From Actinomadura xylanilytica (GTDB lineage: Bacteria > Actinomycetota > Actinomycetes > Streptosporangiales > Streptosporangiaceae), in contig NZ_JASNWE010000002.1 of the NCBI RefSeq assembly GCF_030283145.1, positions 682,001 through 746,000 on the forward strand: a stretch of DNA of 64,000 bases, read 5' to 3'. The notes under the pieces were generated by a model. It had not been told where the DNA came from, ran no database searches, and saw only the letters and a program-made list of their open reading frames with translations. Each line of letters opens with the position of its first letter. The first letter of the stretch is position 1. Below are positions 7,953-16,346 of this stretch, piece by piece. The position numbers were made by a program, and so were the translations under genes.

Positions 7953-10259
7953 ATGGGCAGCCGCACGGCCTACCGCACGTGTCCCCTATGCGAAGCCCTC
8001 TGCGGGCTCGAACTGACCCTCGACGACGCGGGCGGGGTGACCCACGTGCGCGGCGACCGGCAGGACCCGCTGAGCAAGGGCTTCATCTGCCCGAAGGGCG
8101 CCACCCTCGGCCGCCTCGACGGCGACGTCGACCGCCTCGCCGGCCCCGTCCTGCGCGCCGGCACGGCCCACACCCCCTCCACCTGGGAGGACGCCTTCCA
8201 GACTGTACGGCGCGGGCTCGACACCGTGGTCCAGCGCTACGGCCGCGACGCGGTGGCCGTCTACATCGGCAACCCGACCGCGCACTCGATCGCCGGGCCG
8301 CTCTACACCGGCGCGATCGTCAAGGCCCTCGGCACCCGCAACCTCTACACCGCGAGCACCGCCGACCAGATGCCCAAGCACGTGAGCAGCGGCCACCTGT
8401 TCGGGAACCCGCTGGCGATCCCGGTGCCCGACCTCGACCGCACCGACCACCTGCTGATGCTCGGCGCCAACCCGCTGGAGTCCAACGGAAGCCTGTGCTC
8501 GGCACCGGACTTCCCCGGCCGGCTCAAGGCCATCTCGGCCCGCGGCGGCAAGATCACCGTGGTCGACCCGCGCCGCACCCGCACCGCGCGGCTCGCCGAC
8601 GAGCACCTGTTCATCCGGCCCGGCACCGACGCCTACCTGCTGATCGCGCTCGTCCACACCCTGTTCGCCGAGGAGCTGGTGACCGGTCCCACCGCGGCGC
8701 ACTTGGCCGGGCGGATCAACGGGCTGGACGATCTGCGCGCGCTCGCCGTCGACTTCCCGCCCGAGCGGGTGCAGGGCGTCACCGGCGTCCCCGCGCCCGT
8801 CATCCGCCGCACCGCGCGCGAGCTCGCCGCCGCCGAGCGCGCCGCCGTCTACGGCCGCGTCGGCACCTGCACCCAGACGTTCGGGACGCTGAACAACTGG
8901 CTGGTGGACGTCCTCAACGTGCTGACCGGCAACCTCGACCGGCCGGGCGGCGCGATGTTCCCCCGTCCCGCGCACACCCCCGTGTACCGGCGGCGCAACC
9001 GGCCCTTCCACACCGGACGGTGGCGCAGCCGCGTCCGCGACCTGCCCGAGGTCAACGGGGAACTGCCGGTCGCCACCCTCGCCGACGAGATCCAGACCCC
9101 GGGCGAGGGGCAGATCAAGGCGCTGATCACCATCGGCGGGAACCCGGCGCTGTCGGCCCCGAACGCCGCCCGCCTCGACACCGCGCTCGCCGGCCTGGAG
9201 TTCATGGTCAGCGTCGACCCGTACCTCAACGAGACCACCCGGCACGCCCACGTGGTGCTGCCGCCGCCCCGTCCGGCGCAGACCCCGCACTACGACCTGG
9301 CGCTGCTCGGCCTCGCGGTCCGCGACTACGTGCGCTACTCGCCCGCCGCGGTGCCGCTGCCGGACGGCCGCCCGAGCGAGGCCGAGATCCTCGCCCGGCT
9401 CGCCGTGATCGCCGCCGGCCGGGACGGCTCGGGCCACTCGGGCGAGACATCCGAGTGCCGCTCGGAGCACTCCGCGCTGCGCTGCGGCTGCCGCGAACGC
9501 GCCCTCGACGAGATGATCATTACCGGCACGCTCGGCAAGGCCGCCGCCCTGCCCGGCTCGCCGGTGCACGGCCGCGAGCCCGGCGAGCTGCGCAAGATGC
9601 TCGACCCGGGCAGTCCGGCCGAGCAGCGCCTCGACATGATGCTGCGGCTCGGCCCGTACGGCGACGGATTCGGCGCCGACCCGGACGGGCTGACCCTGAC
9701 CCGGCTGCGCACCGAGCACCCCCACGGCCTCGATCTCGGCGCCCTCAAGCCGCGGCTGGACGAGGTGCTGAGCACCGCGTCCGGACGGGTCGAGCTGTGC
9801 CCGCCGTCGTTCGCCGCCGACGCCGACCGGCTGCGCACCGCGCTCGCCGCCCGCCGTCCCGCCCCGGGCGGCCTGCTGCTGATCGGGCGCCGCCATCTGC
9901 GGTCCAACAACAGCTGGCTGCACAACGTCCCCGAGCTCGTCCGCGGCTCCAACACGTGCACCCTGCAACTGAACCCCGCCGACGCCGGGCGCCTCGGCAT
10001 CGACCCCGGCGACACCGTCCGGATCGTCTCGCGCACCGGCGCGATCGAGGCCGTCGCCGAACCCACCGACACGGTCATGGAGGGCGTGGTCAGCCTCCCG
10101 CACGGCTGGGGCCACGACCGTCCGGGGACCCGCACCGGCGTCGCCCACCGCCACCCGGGCGTCAACGCCAACGCCGTCACCGACGAACAGGAGATCGACC
10201 CCCTGTCGGGCAACGCCGTCTTCAACGGCGTCCCGGTCACCGTCCACCCCGTCCCCTGA
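7953..10259 (+). CDS. Molybdopterin-dependent oxidoreductase (formate dehydrogenase/nitrate reductase superfamily)
   Basis: A 768-residue catalytic subunit that should bind bis-MGD molybdenum and one [4Fe-4S] cluster. C10-C13-C17-C46 in CPLCEALCG...FICPKG is the N-terminal cluster motif. MLGANPLESNG, GKITVVDPRRT and LHNVPELVRG fit pterin-binding loops, and the C-terminal domain (LNPADAGRLGIDPGDTVRI) is the molydopterin-dinucleotide fold. No Cys or Sec is seen at the usual metal-ligand position; the equivalent region reads DQMPKHVSSGHLFG, so the metal ligand and substrate are unclear. A Cys-rich insert (SECRSEHSALRCGC) near residue 500 is unusual. AAGGAG precedes ATG 7953. No partner subunit is adjacent, so it may be a soluble single-subunit enzyme. 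Confidence 0.85.
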   Translation: MGSRTAYRTCPLCEALCGLELTLDDAGGVTHVRGDRQDPLSKGFICPKGATLGRLDGDVDRLAGPVLRAGTAHTPSTWEDAFQTVRRGLDTVVQRYGRDAVAVYIGNPTAHSIAGPLYTGAIVKALGTRNLYTASTADQMPKHVSSGHLFGNPLAIPVPDLDRTDHLLMLGANPLESNGSLCSAPDFPGRLKAISARGGKITVVDPRRTRTARLADEHLFIRPGTDAYLLIALVHTLFAEELVTGPTAAHLAGRINGLDDLRALAVDFPPERVQGVTGVPAPVIRRTARELAAAERAAVYGRVGTCTQTFGTLNNWLVDVLNVLTGNLDRPGGAMFPRPAHTPVYRRRNRPFHTGRWRSRVRDLPEVNGELPVATLADEIQTPGEGQIKALITIGGNPALSAPNAARLDTALAGLEFMVSVDPYLNETTRHAHVVLPPPRPAQTPHYDLALLGLAVRDYVRYSPAAVPLPDGRPSEAEILARLAVIAAGRDGSGHSGETSECRSEHSALRCGCRERALDEMIITGTLGKAAALPGSPVHGREPGELRKMLDPGSPAEQRLDMMLRLGPYGDGFGADPDGLTLTRLRTEHPHGLDLGALKPRLDEVLSTASGRVELCPPSFAADADRLRTALAARRPAPGGLLLIGRRHLRSNNSWLHNVPELVRGSNTCTLQLNPADAGRLGIDPGDTVRIVSRTGAIEAVAEPTDTVMEGVVSLPHGWGHDRPGTRTGVAHRHPGVNANAVTDEQEIDPLSGNAVFNGVPVTVHPVP

Positions 10260-10271
10260 CCGAGGCCCGCA

Positions 10272-10287
10272 CCGGACGGCCGTCCGG
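10272..10287. terminator. Perfect 16-bp palindrome between convergent genes
   Basis: CCGGACGGCCGTCCGG is a perfect palindrome 13 bp after the oxidoreductase stop, followed by more GC-rich dyads before the convergent small gene. A terminator role is inferred; there is no T-run. Confidence 0.4.
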
Positions 10288-10362
10288 CGATCAACGTCGG
10301 GCGGTCGCCGGCCGGACGCCCGGAACCTCCCGCGAACGGCGGACGGTGGACGGCGACCGGTG

Positions 10363-10701
10363 TCAGGCGATGGCGCGCTGGGGGGCGTCGGGCTGGTGGG
10401 GGGCCTCGGCGTCGTGGACGGATCGGCGGGCGGCGTCGGCGCGGGCGTTCTCGGCGCGGACCGCGGCGCACAGCTCGGCGTGGCTGCCGGCCCGCACGAT
10501 GAGGCTGCATCCGGCCCGGAGCTGATCGATCGTCAGTGCCGCCGCCGCGGTGCGGAACGCCCACCAGCGGAAGGTGTCGCTGAGCCAGGCCCCCCAGCCG
10601 GGGAACCGCGCCTCGATGTCGTCGATCAGGGAGCGCTCGGAAGGAGGAGCCGGCCGCGGCCGTTGCGGCGCGGCGCTCTGCTGCTGGGGGAGTTCGTCCA
10701 T
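10363..10701 (-). CDS. Hypothetical 112-residue protein
   Basis: Not recognised. The first 25 residues are Pro/Gln/Arg-rich and probably disordered. The middle (IDDIEARFPGWGAWLSDTFRWWAFRT) is aromatic and looks like an amphipathic helix-turn, and AALTIDQLRAGCSLIVRAGSHAEL is helical. Codon use is strongly GC3-biased like the neighbours, supporting a real gene. It diverges from the DUF2231-Rieske gene across a 295-bp spacer that contains no other gene. The ribosome site before ATG 10701 is weak. Confidence 0.55.
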   Translation of the reverse strand: MDELPQQQSAAPQRPRPAPPSERSLIDDIEARFPGWGAWLSDTFRWWAFRTAAAALTIDQLRAGCSLIVRAGSHAELCAAVRAENARADAARRSVHDAEAPHQPDAPQRAIA

Positions 10702-10996
10702 CGGGCTCGACTCGTCCGGTCACGTAGCGGTCGCGTGCGATCGTCCTCACTGTAAGCGATGGATCCGCTGCGGAGAAGGCACTCCCGCGCTACATCCGGC
10801 ACCCGCCGGAGCGGGGTTTAGGTCGTCCTACCCACTGGTAGATATTCCTCACCGTGGGTCATCACCGCCACCTCGCCGATCCCCGGGATCTCTTCCCCCG
10901 GGTGGCCGCCGGTGAACACGAAGACTAACCTCGCAACAGGCGCCCCATTACGGCCGTCTTTATATCGGCACCGGAGGCACGCACCCGAGGAGGGAC

Positions 10997-11917
10997 ATGA
11001 ACCGACGGGCGAGCAAGATCTTCCGACGCGGTCCGCGCCCAGTGGCCCGGCCCCGGCTGGTGGAGGTGGCCGAGAGCCTCGAACAGGCCCGCGGGCTCGA
11101 CCGCGCGGTCGGCGCCATCTCGATGGCCGTGCGGCGCACCCTGCACCCCGGACGGGTCAAGGACGTGCTGCACGGCGTCCCCGCGGGGCACCCGGCCCAC
11201 CCTCCGCTGACCGACGTGCCGGTGGGCTGCTGGGCCTCGGTGGCCGTGCTCGATCTGCTGCCCGGCACCCGCCGGGCCGCCCAGGCGCTGGTGGCCGCGG
11301 GCATCGCCGGCGCCATCCCCACGGCGCTCACCGGCTGGGCCGACTGGTCCGCCCTGCACCGCGAGCAGCAGCGTGTCGGACTGGTCCACGCGATGGGCAC
11401 CTCCACCGCGACCCTGCTCTACACCGCGTCACTGGTGGCCCGCTGGCGCGGCCGTCAGGGCACCGGGCGCGTCCTCGGCTACGCGGGCCTCACCGCGCTG
11501 ACGGCGGGCGGCTACCTGGGCGGGCACCTGGCGTTCCGCCAGGCCGCGGGCGCCAGCCACGCCGACCCGGTCGCCCATCTGGTCCCGCTCGGCTGGCACG
11601 ACCTGTGCCCGGCGTCCGAGCTGCCGGACGGGTGGCCGGTGCACCGCCGGCTCGGGTACATCGGCCTGTTCGTCCTGCGCACCGGCGACGACATCCACGT
11701 CCTCACCGACCGGTGCAGCCACCTCGCCGGCCCCCTCCACCAGGGCCGCGTCATCACCGACGACAACGCCGACATCTGCGTGGTCTGCCCCTGGCACGGC
11801 AGCACGTTCCGGGTCGCCGACGGCTCGGTGGTCCACGGCCCCGCCACCGGCCGCCAGCCCGCGTTCGAGTCGCGCGTCCTGGACAACGGCATCGTCCAGG
11901 TCCGTCCGCTCGGCTGA
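10997..11917 (+). CDS. DUF2231 membrane domain fused to a Rieske [2Fe-2S] domain
   Basis: A 306-residue protein. Residues 50-185 form a DUF2231-type four-helix membrane region (GHPAHPPLTDVPVGCW, AALVAAG-type helices, TALTGWADW, VGLVHAMGTSTATLLYTASL). The C-terminal 110 residues are a Rieske domain with CSHLAGPLHQG and CVVCPWHGSTF, the two Cys-His ligand pairs. It looks like a membrane-tethered electron carrier of the ferredoxin type rather than a bc-complex Rieske. GAGGAGGGAC sits right before ATG 10997, an excellent ribosome site. The redox partner is unknown; no oxygenase or cytochrome lies beside it. Confidence 0.88.
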   Translation: MNRRASKIFRRGPRPVARPRLVEVAESLEQARGLDRAVGAISMAVRRTLHPGRVKDVLHGVPAGHPAHPPLTDVPVGCWASVAVLDLLPGTRRAAQALVAAGIAGAIPTALTGWADWSALHREQQRVGLVHAMGTSTATLLYTASLVARWRGRQGTGRVLGYAGLTALTAGGYLGGHLAFRQAAGASHADPVAHLVPLGWHDLCPASELPDGWPVHRRLGYIGLFVLRTGDDIHVLTDRCSHLAGPLHQGRVITDDNADICVVCPWHGSTFRVADGSVVHGPATGRQPAFESRVLDNGIVQVRPLG

Positions 11918-11956
11918 GCGCGGACGGATCCGGCCGGGGGCACGGCGCGGACGGAC

Positions 11957-12217
11957 TCAGCCGGGGGCGAGCACGGGGGCGTGCTCGCCCGGTCCCTCGC
12001 CGTCGGCGATGGGGTACTCGACCAGGGCCAGCACCCGGCTGGCCATGAACCGGGCCGTCCGGACGGGCGAGCCCGTCCGGGTGACCTCGCTGACCTCGAT
12101 CACGCCGCGCCGGGTGGCGATCTCCACCCGGCGGCCGGCCCGGGTGGCGGCGACCTCGTACGTCCGGGTGCCCTCTCCGCCGGCGTCGATCATGATTTCG
12201 ACCCTGTCGCCCTTCAT
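11957..12217 (-). CDS. Hypothetical 86-residue protein behind a LexA-like box
   Basis: Unrecognised small beta-rich protein: KGDRVEIMIDAGGEGTRTYE, then RRVEIATRRGVIEVSEVTRTG, then VLALVEYPIADGEG. The alternating hydrophobic pattern suggests a small beta barrel or sheet; there is no signal peptide or membrane segment. GGAGG lies 9 nt before ATG 12217. An SOS-box-like palindrome lies 20 bp upstream of the start (12237-12252), so it may be induced by DNA damage. Codon use is normal for the genome. Confidence 0.65.
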   Translation of the reverse strand: MKGDRVEIMIDAGGEGTRTYEVAATRAGRRVEIATRRGVIEVSEVTRTGSPVRTARFMASRVLALVEYPIADGEGPGEHAPVLAPG

Positions 12218-12236
12218 GCGCGCGAACCTCCGGTTA

Positions 12237-12252
12237 TCGAACGTATATTCGA
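12237..12252. promoter_or_regulatory. Putative LexA (SOS) box
   Basis: TCGAACGTATATTCGA matches the actinobacterial LexA pattern TCGAAC-N4-GTTCGA at 11 of 12 fixed positions. It overlaps TATA-like sequence (TATAAG on the minus strand) in an AT-rich gap, placing it in the promoter of the 86-residue gene that starts at 12217. Confidence 0.5.
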
Positions 12253-12306
12253 CTTATACCCAGGAGGGGTCACCTCGAACCGTCCCAATACGGTAGGAAC
12301 CGCTGG

Positions 12307-13092
12307 TCAGACCAGCAGATTCACGATCGCGACCAGGCCCACGACCACGATCACGCCGCGCAGCACCGGCGGCGGGATCCGCCGGCCGACCTTGGCGCCG
12401 AACAGCCCGCCGACCGTCGACCCGGTCGCGATGAGCAGCACCGCCCACCAGTTGATCCGGACGTCGGAGAAGGCCCACAGCAGGATGAAGACCAGGGCCG
12501 CCGTGCCGTTCACGATCGCCGACAGCACGTTCTTGGCCGCGTTGACGCGCTGGAGGTCGTCACTGAGCGCGATGCCGAGCATCGCGATCAGCACGATGCC
12601 CTGCGCGGCACCGAAGTAGCCGCCGTACACGCCCGCGGCGAGCACGCCCAGCCAGAGCCACGGACCGCCGTGCGCGGGACGGTCCTGCTCGCTCCGGTCC
12701 GGCAGCCACGCCTGCAACCGGGGCTGCACGATCACCAGCACCAGCGCGATCATGATCAGCGCCGGGACGATGACCTTGAACGCCCCGGCGGGCAGGCCCA
12801 GCAGGAGCAGGGCCCCCGACACCGCGCCGAGCAGCGACGCGCTGCCCAGCCGCAGCAGCCGCGCGCGCTGCCCCTTGAGCTCGTGCCGGTAGCCGTACGC
12901 GCCGGTCACGTTGCCCGGAACCAGGCCGATGTTGTTGGAGACGTTGGCGACCACGGGCGGGAAGCCGAGCGCCACCAGCGTCGGGAACGTGATCAGGGAC
13001 CCGGAGCCCACGACGGCGTTGATCCCCCCGGCGGCGACCCCGGCGGCGAACACCGCCGCCGCGTCGAGCACGTTCAAGTCCGGCCCACCCAA
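12307..13092 (-). CDS. TSUP-family permease (sulfite exporter TauE/SafE)
   Basis: A 261-residue polytopic membrane protein with about eight hydrophobic segments and the duplicated TSUP fold. GGINAVVGSGSLITFPTLVALGFPP is the first conserved repeat and GVYGGYFGAAQGIVLIAML the second. Family members move sulfite, sulfonates or other small organosulfur anions. The start is uncertain: the open frame begins with TTG 13092, while GTG 13071 is also possible; none has a strong ribosome site. No sulfur-metabolism gene is adjacent. Confidence 0.88.
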   Translation of the reverse strand: MGGPDLNVLDAAAVFAAGVAAGGINAVVGSGSLITFPTLVALGFPPVVANVSNNIGLVPGNVTGAYGYRHELKGQRARLLRLGSASLLGAVSGALLLLGLPAGAFKVIVPALIMIALVLVIVQPRLQAWLPDRSEQDRPAHGGPWLWLGVLAAGVYGGYFGAAQGIVLIAMLGIALSDDLQRVNAAKNVLSAIVNGTAALVFILLWAFSDVRINWWAVLLIATGSTVGGLFGAKVGRRIPPPVLRGVIVVVGLVAIVNLLV

Positions 13093-13200
13093 GCTCTACG
13101 AGTTCCTACGGCCCAACGATGCTAGAGACCCGCCGGCACCCGCGTCCGGCCAGGGTACGCGGACAGGGCAGCCCGGAGGATTTGGGCCGGGGGGATGCGG

Positions 13201-13264
13201 GGGATGTCAGCGGGGGCGGGGATGTCAGCGGGGGCGGTGCGATGCGGTGGGGAGTGTCAGCGGG
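13201..13264. repeat. 18-bp tandem repeat at the end of the ABC gene
   Basis: GGGATGTCAGCGGGGGCG occurs twice in tandem (13201-13218, 13219-13236) with a degenerate third copy (13249-13264) that overlaps the last codons of the ABC ATPase gene. It appears to derive from the 3' end of that gene by local duplication. Confidence 0.7.
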
Positions 13265-14048
13265 AAGCGGCGCGGGCGTACCAGCGGCCGTTCTGGCGGT
13301 CGATGGCGAGGGGAAGGCCGAAGCAATCGGTCAGGTGCTCTTCGGTGAAGACCTCGTCGACCTTGCCCTGGGCGACGACCTCGCCCTTGCGGAGCAGCAG
13401 GGCGTGGGTGAAACCGTCCGGGACCTCCTCCACATGGTGCGTGACCATGACCATCGTGGGGGCGGCCGGGTCGTCGGCCAGGCGGGCGAGCCGGGCGACC
13501 AGGTCCTCGCGTCCGCCGAGGTCGAGCCCGGCCGCGGGCTCGTCCAGCAGCAGCAGCTCGGGGTCGGGCATCAGCGCGCGGGCGATCTGCACGCGCTTGC
13601 GCTCACCCTCGGACAGCGTGGCGAACCGCCGCCGCATCAGGTCGGCGCAGCCGAGCGCGTCGAGCAGCTCGATGGCGCGGGTCACGTCGGTGGAGTCGTA
13701 CTCCTCCTGCCAGCGGCCGAGGATGGCGTACGAGGCGGTCAGCACGAGATCGATGACGGTCTCGCCGGCCGGGACCTTCTCGGCCAGCGCCGTGCTGGCC
13801 AGGCCGATCCGCGGCCTCAGCTCGAACACGTCGGTGCGGCCGAGCTCCTCCTCGAGGATCTCCACCGTCCCGTCGGTGGGGTGCAGCATCGCCGCGGCCA
13901 CCTGGAGCAGGGTGGTCTTGCCCGCCCCGTTCGGCCCGACGATCACCCACCGCTCGTCCTCGTTCACGGTCCATGTGACATCGCGCAGCAGGTTCGCACC
14001 CTCGCGCTTGACCCCGACTCCGCGGAGATGCAGTACCTCGCCGGCCAT
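13257..14048 (-). CDS. ABC transporter ATP-binding protein
   Basis: A 263-residue ABC ATPase with Walker A GPNGAGKTTLL, Q-loop region, signature LSEGERKRVQIARAL, Walker B ELLLLDEPAAGLD and an H-loop in MVMVTHHVEEV. It resembles the molybdate/ModF-like stand-alone ATPases of COG1119 that lack an adjacent permease. ATG 14048 gives the domain its natural start (MAGEVLHLRG); in-frame ATGs at 14075 and 14132 would add a tail with no family support and would run into the divergent promoter. Substrate unknown; no permease gene is adjacent, so it may act in regulation or ribosome-type roles instead of transport. Confidence 0.85.
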   Translation of the reverse strand: MAGEVLHLRGVGVKREGANLLRDVTWTVNEDERWVIVGPNGAGKTTLLQVAAAMLHPTDGTVEILEEELGRTDVFELRPRIGLASTALAEKVPAGETVIDLVLTASYAILGRWQEEYDSTDVTRAIELLDALGCADLMRRRFATLSEGERKRVQIARALMPDPELLLLDEPAAGLDLGGREDLVARLARLADDPAAPTMVMVTHHVEEVPDGFTHALLLRKGEVVAQGKVDEVFTEEHLTDCFGLPLAIDRQNGRWYARAASR

Positions 14049-14210
14049 CGCGCGCCCCAAACCCCAATCCCGCATGCCAGGTGATCCGTCGTCAGGAAAG
14101 AACCTATGTGATGCCGGGGCCTGGTGACTCATCCCTCCCCGATGAAGCGAGGCCGCCGGGCGGAGCGCTTATGGTGGTTCGCATGCCCATTCGGGATTCT
14201 TGGGGACGGG

Positions 14211-15002
14211 ATGAGTAACGACGTGGCGACCGCGCTGGTCGCGTGGGGCAACGCGTGGCTGACCGGTCACGTGGGGCTCGACGAGTCGGTGGACGCGATG
14301 GAGCGGATCGCCGGGCCGCAGATCCTCGGCGGCGTCCCGGCCGCCGCGGCGTTCGGCGGCGCGCCCCCGGGCGGGTCCGAGGTGCCGCTCCGGCGGGGGC
14401 TCGGCGATCTGCGGGTGGCCGGGATGGCCGCGCTGCGGCTGGCGCTGCCCGCGCCCGGCGATCCGCTCGGGCTGACCGGGCCGCCGGGGTTCACCATGGC
14501 CGCGATCGACGCCGGGGCCGCCGTCGTCGTCGCGATGCCCGACCGGGCGATCGGGCTGGTTCCGGTCGAGGACCGGCGCGGCTCGTCCTACGTCGGGGTG
14601 CGCTGGGACGTCCACGACGCCGCGCCCGCGCCGCCTGACGTGCCGTCGCTCGCCGACGCCGACCGCCAGCTCACGCTGGCGATGCGGGACGCGACCGAGG
14701 TGCTGCTGACCGTCGACGACGTGTCCGCGGTCCCGCCCGGGATCGCCGAAGCGCTGGTCGACCTGCGCGACCCCGACCGGGCCGACCACCCGCTGGCGCC
14801 CGGCTATCCGTCCCGCGCGCACCGCGTCGCCGCGCTCGCCGGCCGGCTCGCGCTGGTGGTCGACCTGGCGCGGAGGTTGGAAGACCGTGGCCTCACCGCC
14901 GATCAGGTCCAGCGGCGGAGTGAGGCCTTCCGGCTGCTCGACCGGGCGGTGCGGCGGGCCCTGGTCGCCGCCTGCAACAGCGCGTTCGACCCGGTGCCCT
15001 GA
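14211..15002 (+). CDS. Conserved hypothetical protein, 263 residues
   Basis: Not recognised as a named family. It starts MSNDVATALVAWGNAWLTGH and has Gly/Ala/Leu-rich alpha/beta sequence with no clear catalytic motif. A helix-rich end (HRVAALAGRLALVVDLARRL, then RSEAFRLLDRAVRRALVAAC) closes it. ATG 14211 is preferred to the open-frame ATG at 14124 because GGGGACGGG lies directly upstream. A tiny out-of-frame ORF (ATG 14183 to TAA 14218, 11 codons) overlaps this start and could couple translation. It diverges from the ABC ATPase gene and ends in a shared terminator with the RDD gene. Confidence 0.7.
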   Translation: MSNDVATALVAWGNAWLTGHVGLDESVDAMERIAGPQILGGVPAAAAFGGAPPGGSEVPLRRGLGDLRVAGMAALRLALPAPGDPLGLTGPPGFTMAAIDAGAAVVVAMPDRAIGLVPVEDRRGSSYVGVRWDVHDAAPAPPDVPSLADADRQLTLAMRDATEVLLTVDDVSAVPPGIAEALVDLRDPDRADHPLAPGYPSRAHRVAALAGRLALVVDLARRLEDRGLTADQVQRRSEAFRLLDRAVRRALVAACNSAFDPVP

Positions 15003-15017
15003 CCCGGGAACGCCGAA

Positions 15018-15045
15018 CGGGGCACCCCCTGGAAGGGACGCCCCG
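15018..15045. terminator. Bidirectional hairpin
   Basis: CGGGGC pairs with GCCCCG, with a second 3-bp inner stem, between the convergent stops at 15002 and 15063. Confidence 0.6.
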
Positions 15046-15062
15046 CTCTCGCTGTCGCCGCG

Positions 15063-15809
15063 TCAGCCGCGGACGACGAGGGTGTTGCAGATCTTGTCGG
15101 CGAAGGTCTGCTTGCGCTCGTCCCACAGCGGCCACAGGTAGCCGATGTAGCACGCGAAACCGTCGGCCATGTGCGCGATCCTGCGCACGAACGCCATGCC
15201 GAACCCGATCGGCTGGCCGGTTTGCGCACCGACCAGCTTGATGCCCATCTGGCGCTTGCCGATGGTCTGGCCGGTGGCGCCCTCCTGGTAGATCATCCAG
15301 ATGCCGACGCCGAGCGCCGCGCCGAACCCCAGCAAGATGATCAGAGCGCCGAACAGCGCGGCGCCGCCGCTGCCGGAACTGGCCAGCAGGAATCCGAGGA
15401 AGTAGAGCACGCCGAGGGGGACGCCGAGGAGCAGTCCGTCGATGAAGGTGGCACCGACGCGGGAGCCCCATTCGGCGAGCTGGCCCGTCGAGCCGTAGTG
15501 GTGGTGGTGGACGTCCTGGCCGTAGCCGGGCGGGCCCGCCGGGGGCTGCTGACCGTAGCCCGGCTGGGCGACCGGAGGCTGCTGACCGTAGCCGGGCTGG
15601 GCGACCGGGGGCTGCTGACCGTAGCCGGGCTGGGCGACCGGGGGCTGCTGACCGTAGCCGGGCTGCGGCGCGGGCGGCTGCTGACCGTATCCGGGCTGGG
15701 CCGGCGGCTGACCGTACCCGGGCTGAGCCGGGGGCTGCTGGCCGTAGCCGGGCTGCTGCTGCCCATAGCCCGGCTGCTGCTGCCCGTACGGGTCGTAGGG
15801 GTTACCCAC
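15063..15809 (-). CDS. RDD-family membrane protein with N-terminal PGYGQQPP repeats
   Basis: A 248-residue protein in two parts. Residues 1-100 are low-complexity repeats of QPGYGQQPP and [10 protein letters not shown] type, about nine copies, followed by a His cluster (VHHHHYG). Residues 105-248 are the RDD domain: [19 protein letters not shown] carries the first conserved Arg/Asp block, [16 protein letters not shown] the second, and [20 protein letters not shown] the third, with three membrane helices. The tail of Gln/Gly/Tyr/Pro repeats resembles phase-separating cytoplasmic tails. GTG 15809 follows AAGGAG at ideal spacing. Function unknown; RDD proteins can be Na+/H+ antiporter-like. Confidence 0.85.
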   Translation of the reverse strand: MGNPYDPYGQQQPGYGQQQPGYGQQPPAQPGYGQPPAQPGYGQQPPAPQPGYGQQPPVAQPGYGQQPPVAQPGYGQQPPVAQPGYGQQPPAGPPGYGQDVHHHHYGSTGQLAEWGSRVGATFIDGLLLGVPLGVLYFLGFLLASSGSGGAALFGALIILLGFGAALGVGIWMIYQEGATGQTIGKRQMGIKLVGAQTGQPIGFGMAFVRRIAHMADGFACYIGYLWPLWDERKQTFADKICNTLVVRG

Positions 15810-15896
15810 ACTTGCTCCTTATTGATTGACCCTTGTTATGTGACGCCCGCCGGACCCGGAGGGCTCCGCAAGTCTGGCCGACGATTGCCGACGGCC

Positions 15897-16346
15897 TCAA
15901 ACCCATGGGAGACCGAGCCTGGCGAGCTGCCACAGCTCCGACCCGACGAGGGCGGTACCGAGCACCCATGCGCGGGTCCTCGGCTGGAGTGCCCACCACC
16001 GTCCTGCGACACCCAGCGGTGCGACGGCGACGCCGATCGCACCGGTGAGGGCCACCGGGTTCGCCAGCACGGCCTGGGCCGGGCGGCCCGAGCCGAGCTC
16101 GATGAACACGGTGGTCCCCCCGCACAGGGGACACGGGATCTGGGTGATCGCCCGGAGGGGACAGAGCACGCCGGGGTCGTTGGCACGGTGGATCCACGCC
16201 GCGCCGACGGCCGCGATGGCCATCGCCGCGACACGCAGCAGCGTCCCCGTGGGGCCGTGCCGTGCGGCGGTGAGAGTCCGGCTGGTCAGCCCGCCGAGCG
16301 CACCCTTCGGTGCACCGGTGACCGCCGCCCCGGGCGCTCCCCCCAC
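15897..16346 (-). CDS. DUF2752 membrane protein
   Basis: A 149-residue small membrane protein of the DUF2752 family. The signature CPLRAITQIPCPLCGGTT (paired Cys motifs) sits between hydrophobic helices (LLRVAAMAIAAVGAAWI and AVLANPVALTGAIGVAVAPL). Function is unknown; the CPxCG motif hints at metal or thiol chemistry at the membrane. GTG 16346 has GGAGG 4 nt upstream. It is next to and in the same direction as the RDD gene, with an 87-bp gap. Confidence 0.8.
   Translation of the reverse strand: MGGAPGAAVTGAPKGALGGLTSRTLTAARHGPTGTLLRVAAMAIAAVGAAWIHRANDPGVLCPLRAITQIPCPLCGGTTVFIELGSGRPAQAVLANPVALTGAIGVAVAPLGVAGRWWALQPRTRAWVLGTALVGSELWQLARLGLPWV

Noticed and set aside
7904..10525. 873-codon ORF overlapping the oxidoreductase
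   Set aside because: Shadow frame, dominated by RRPRHRR-type strings; the real frame carries the [4Fe-4S] and pterin motifs.
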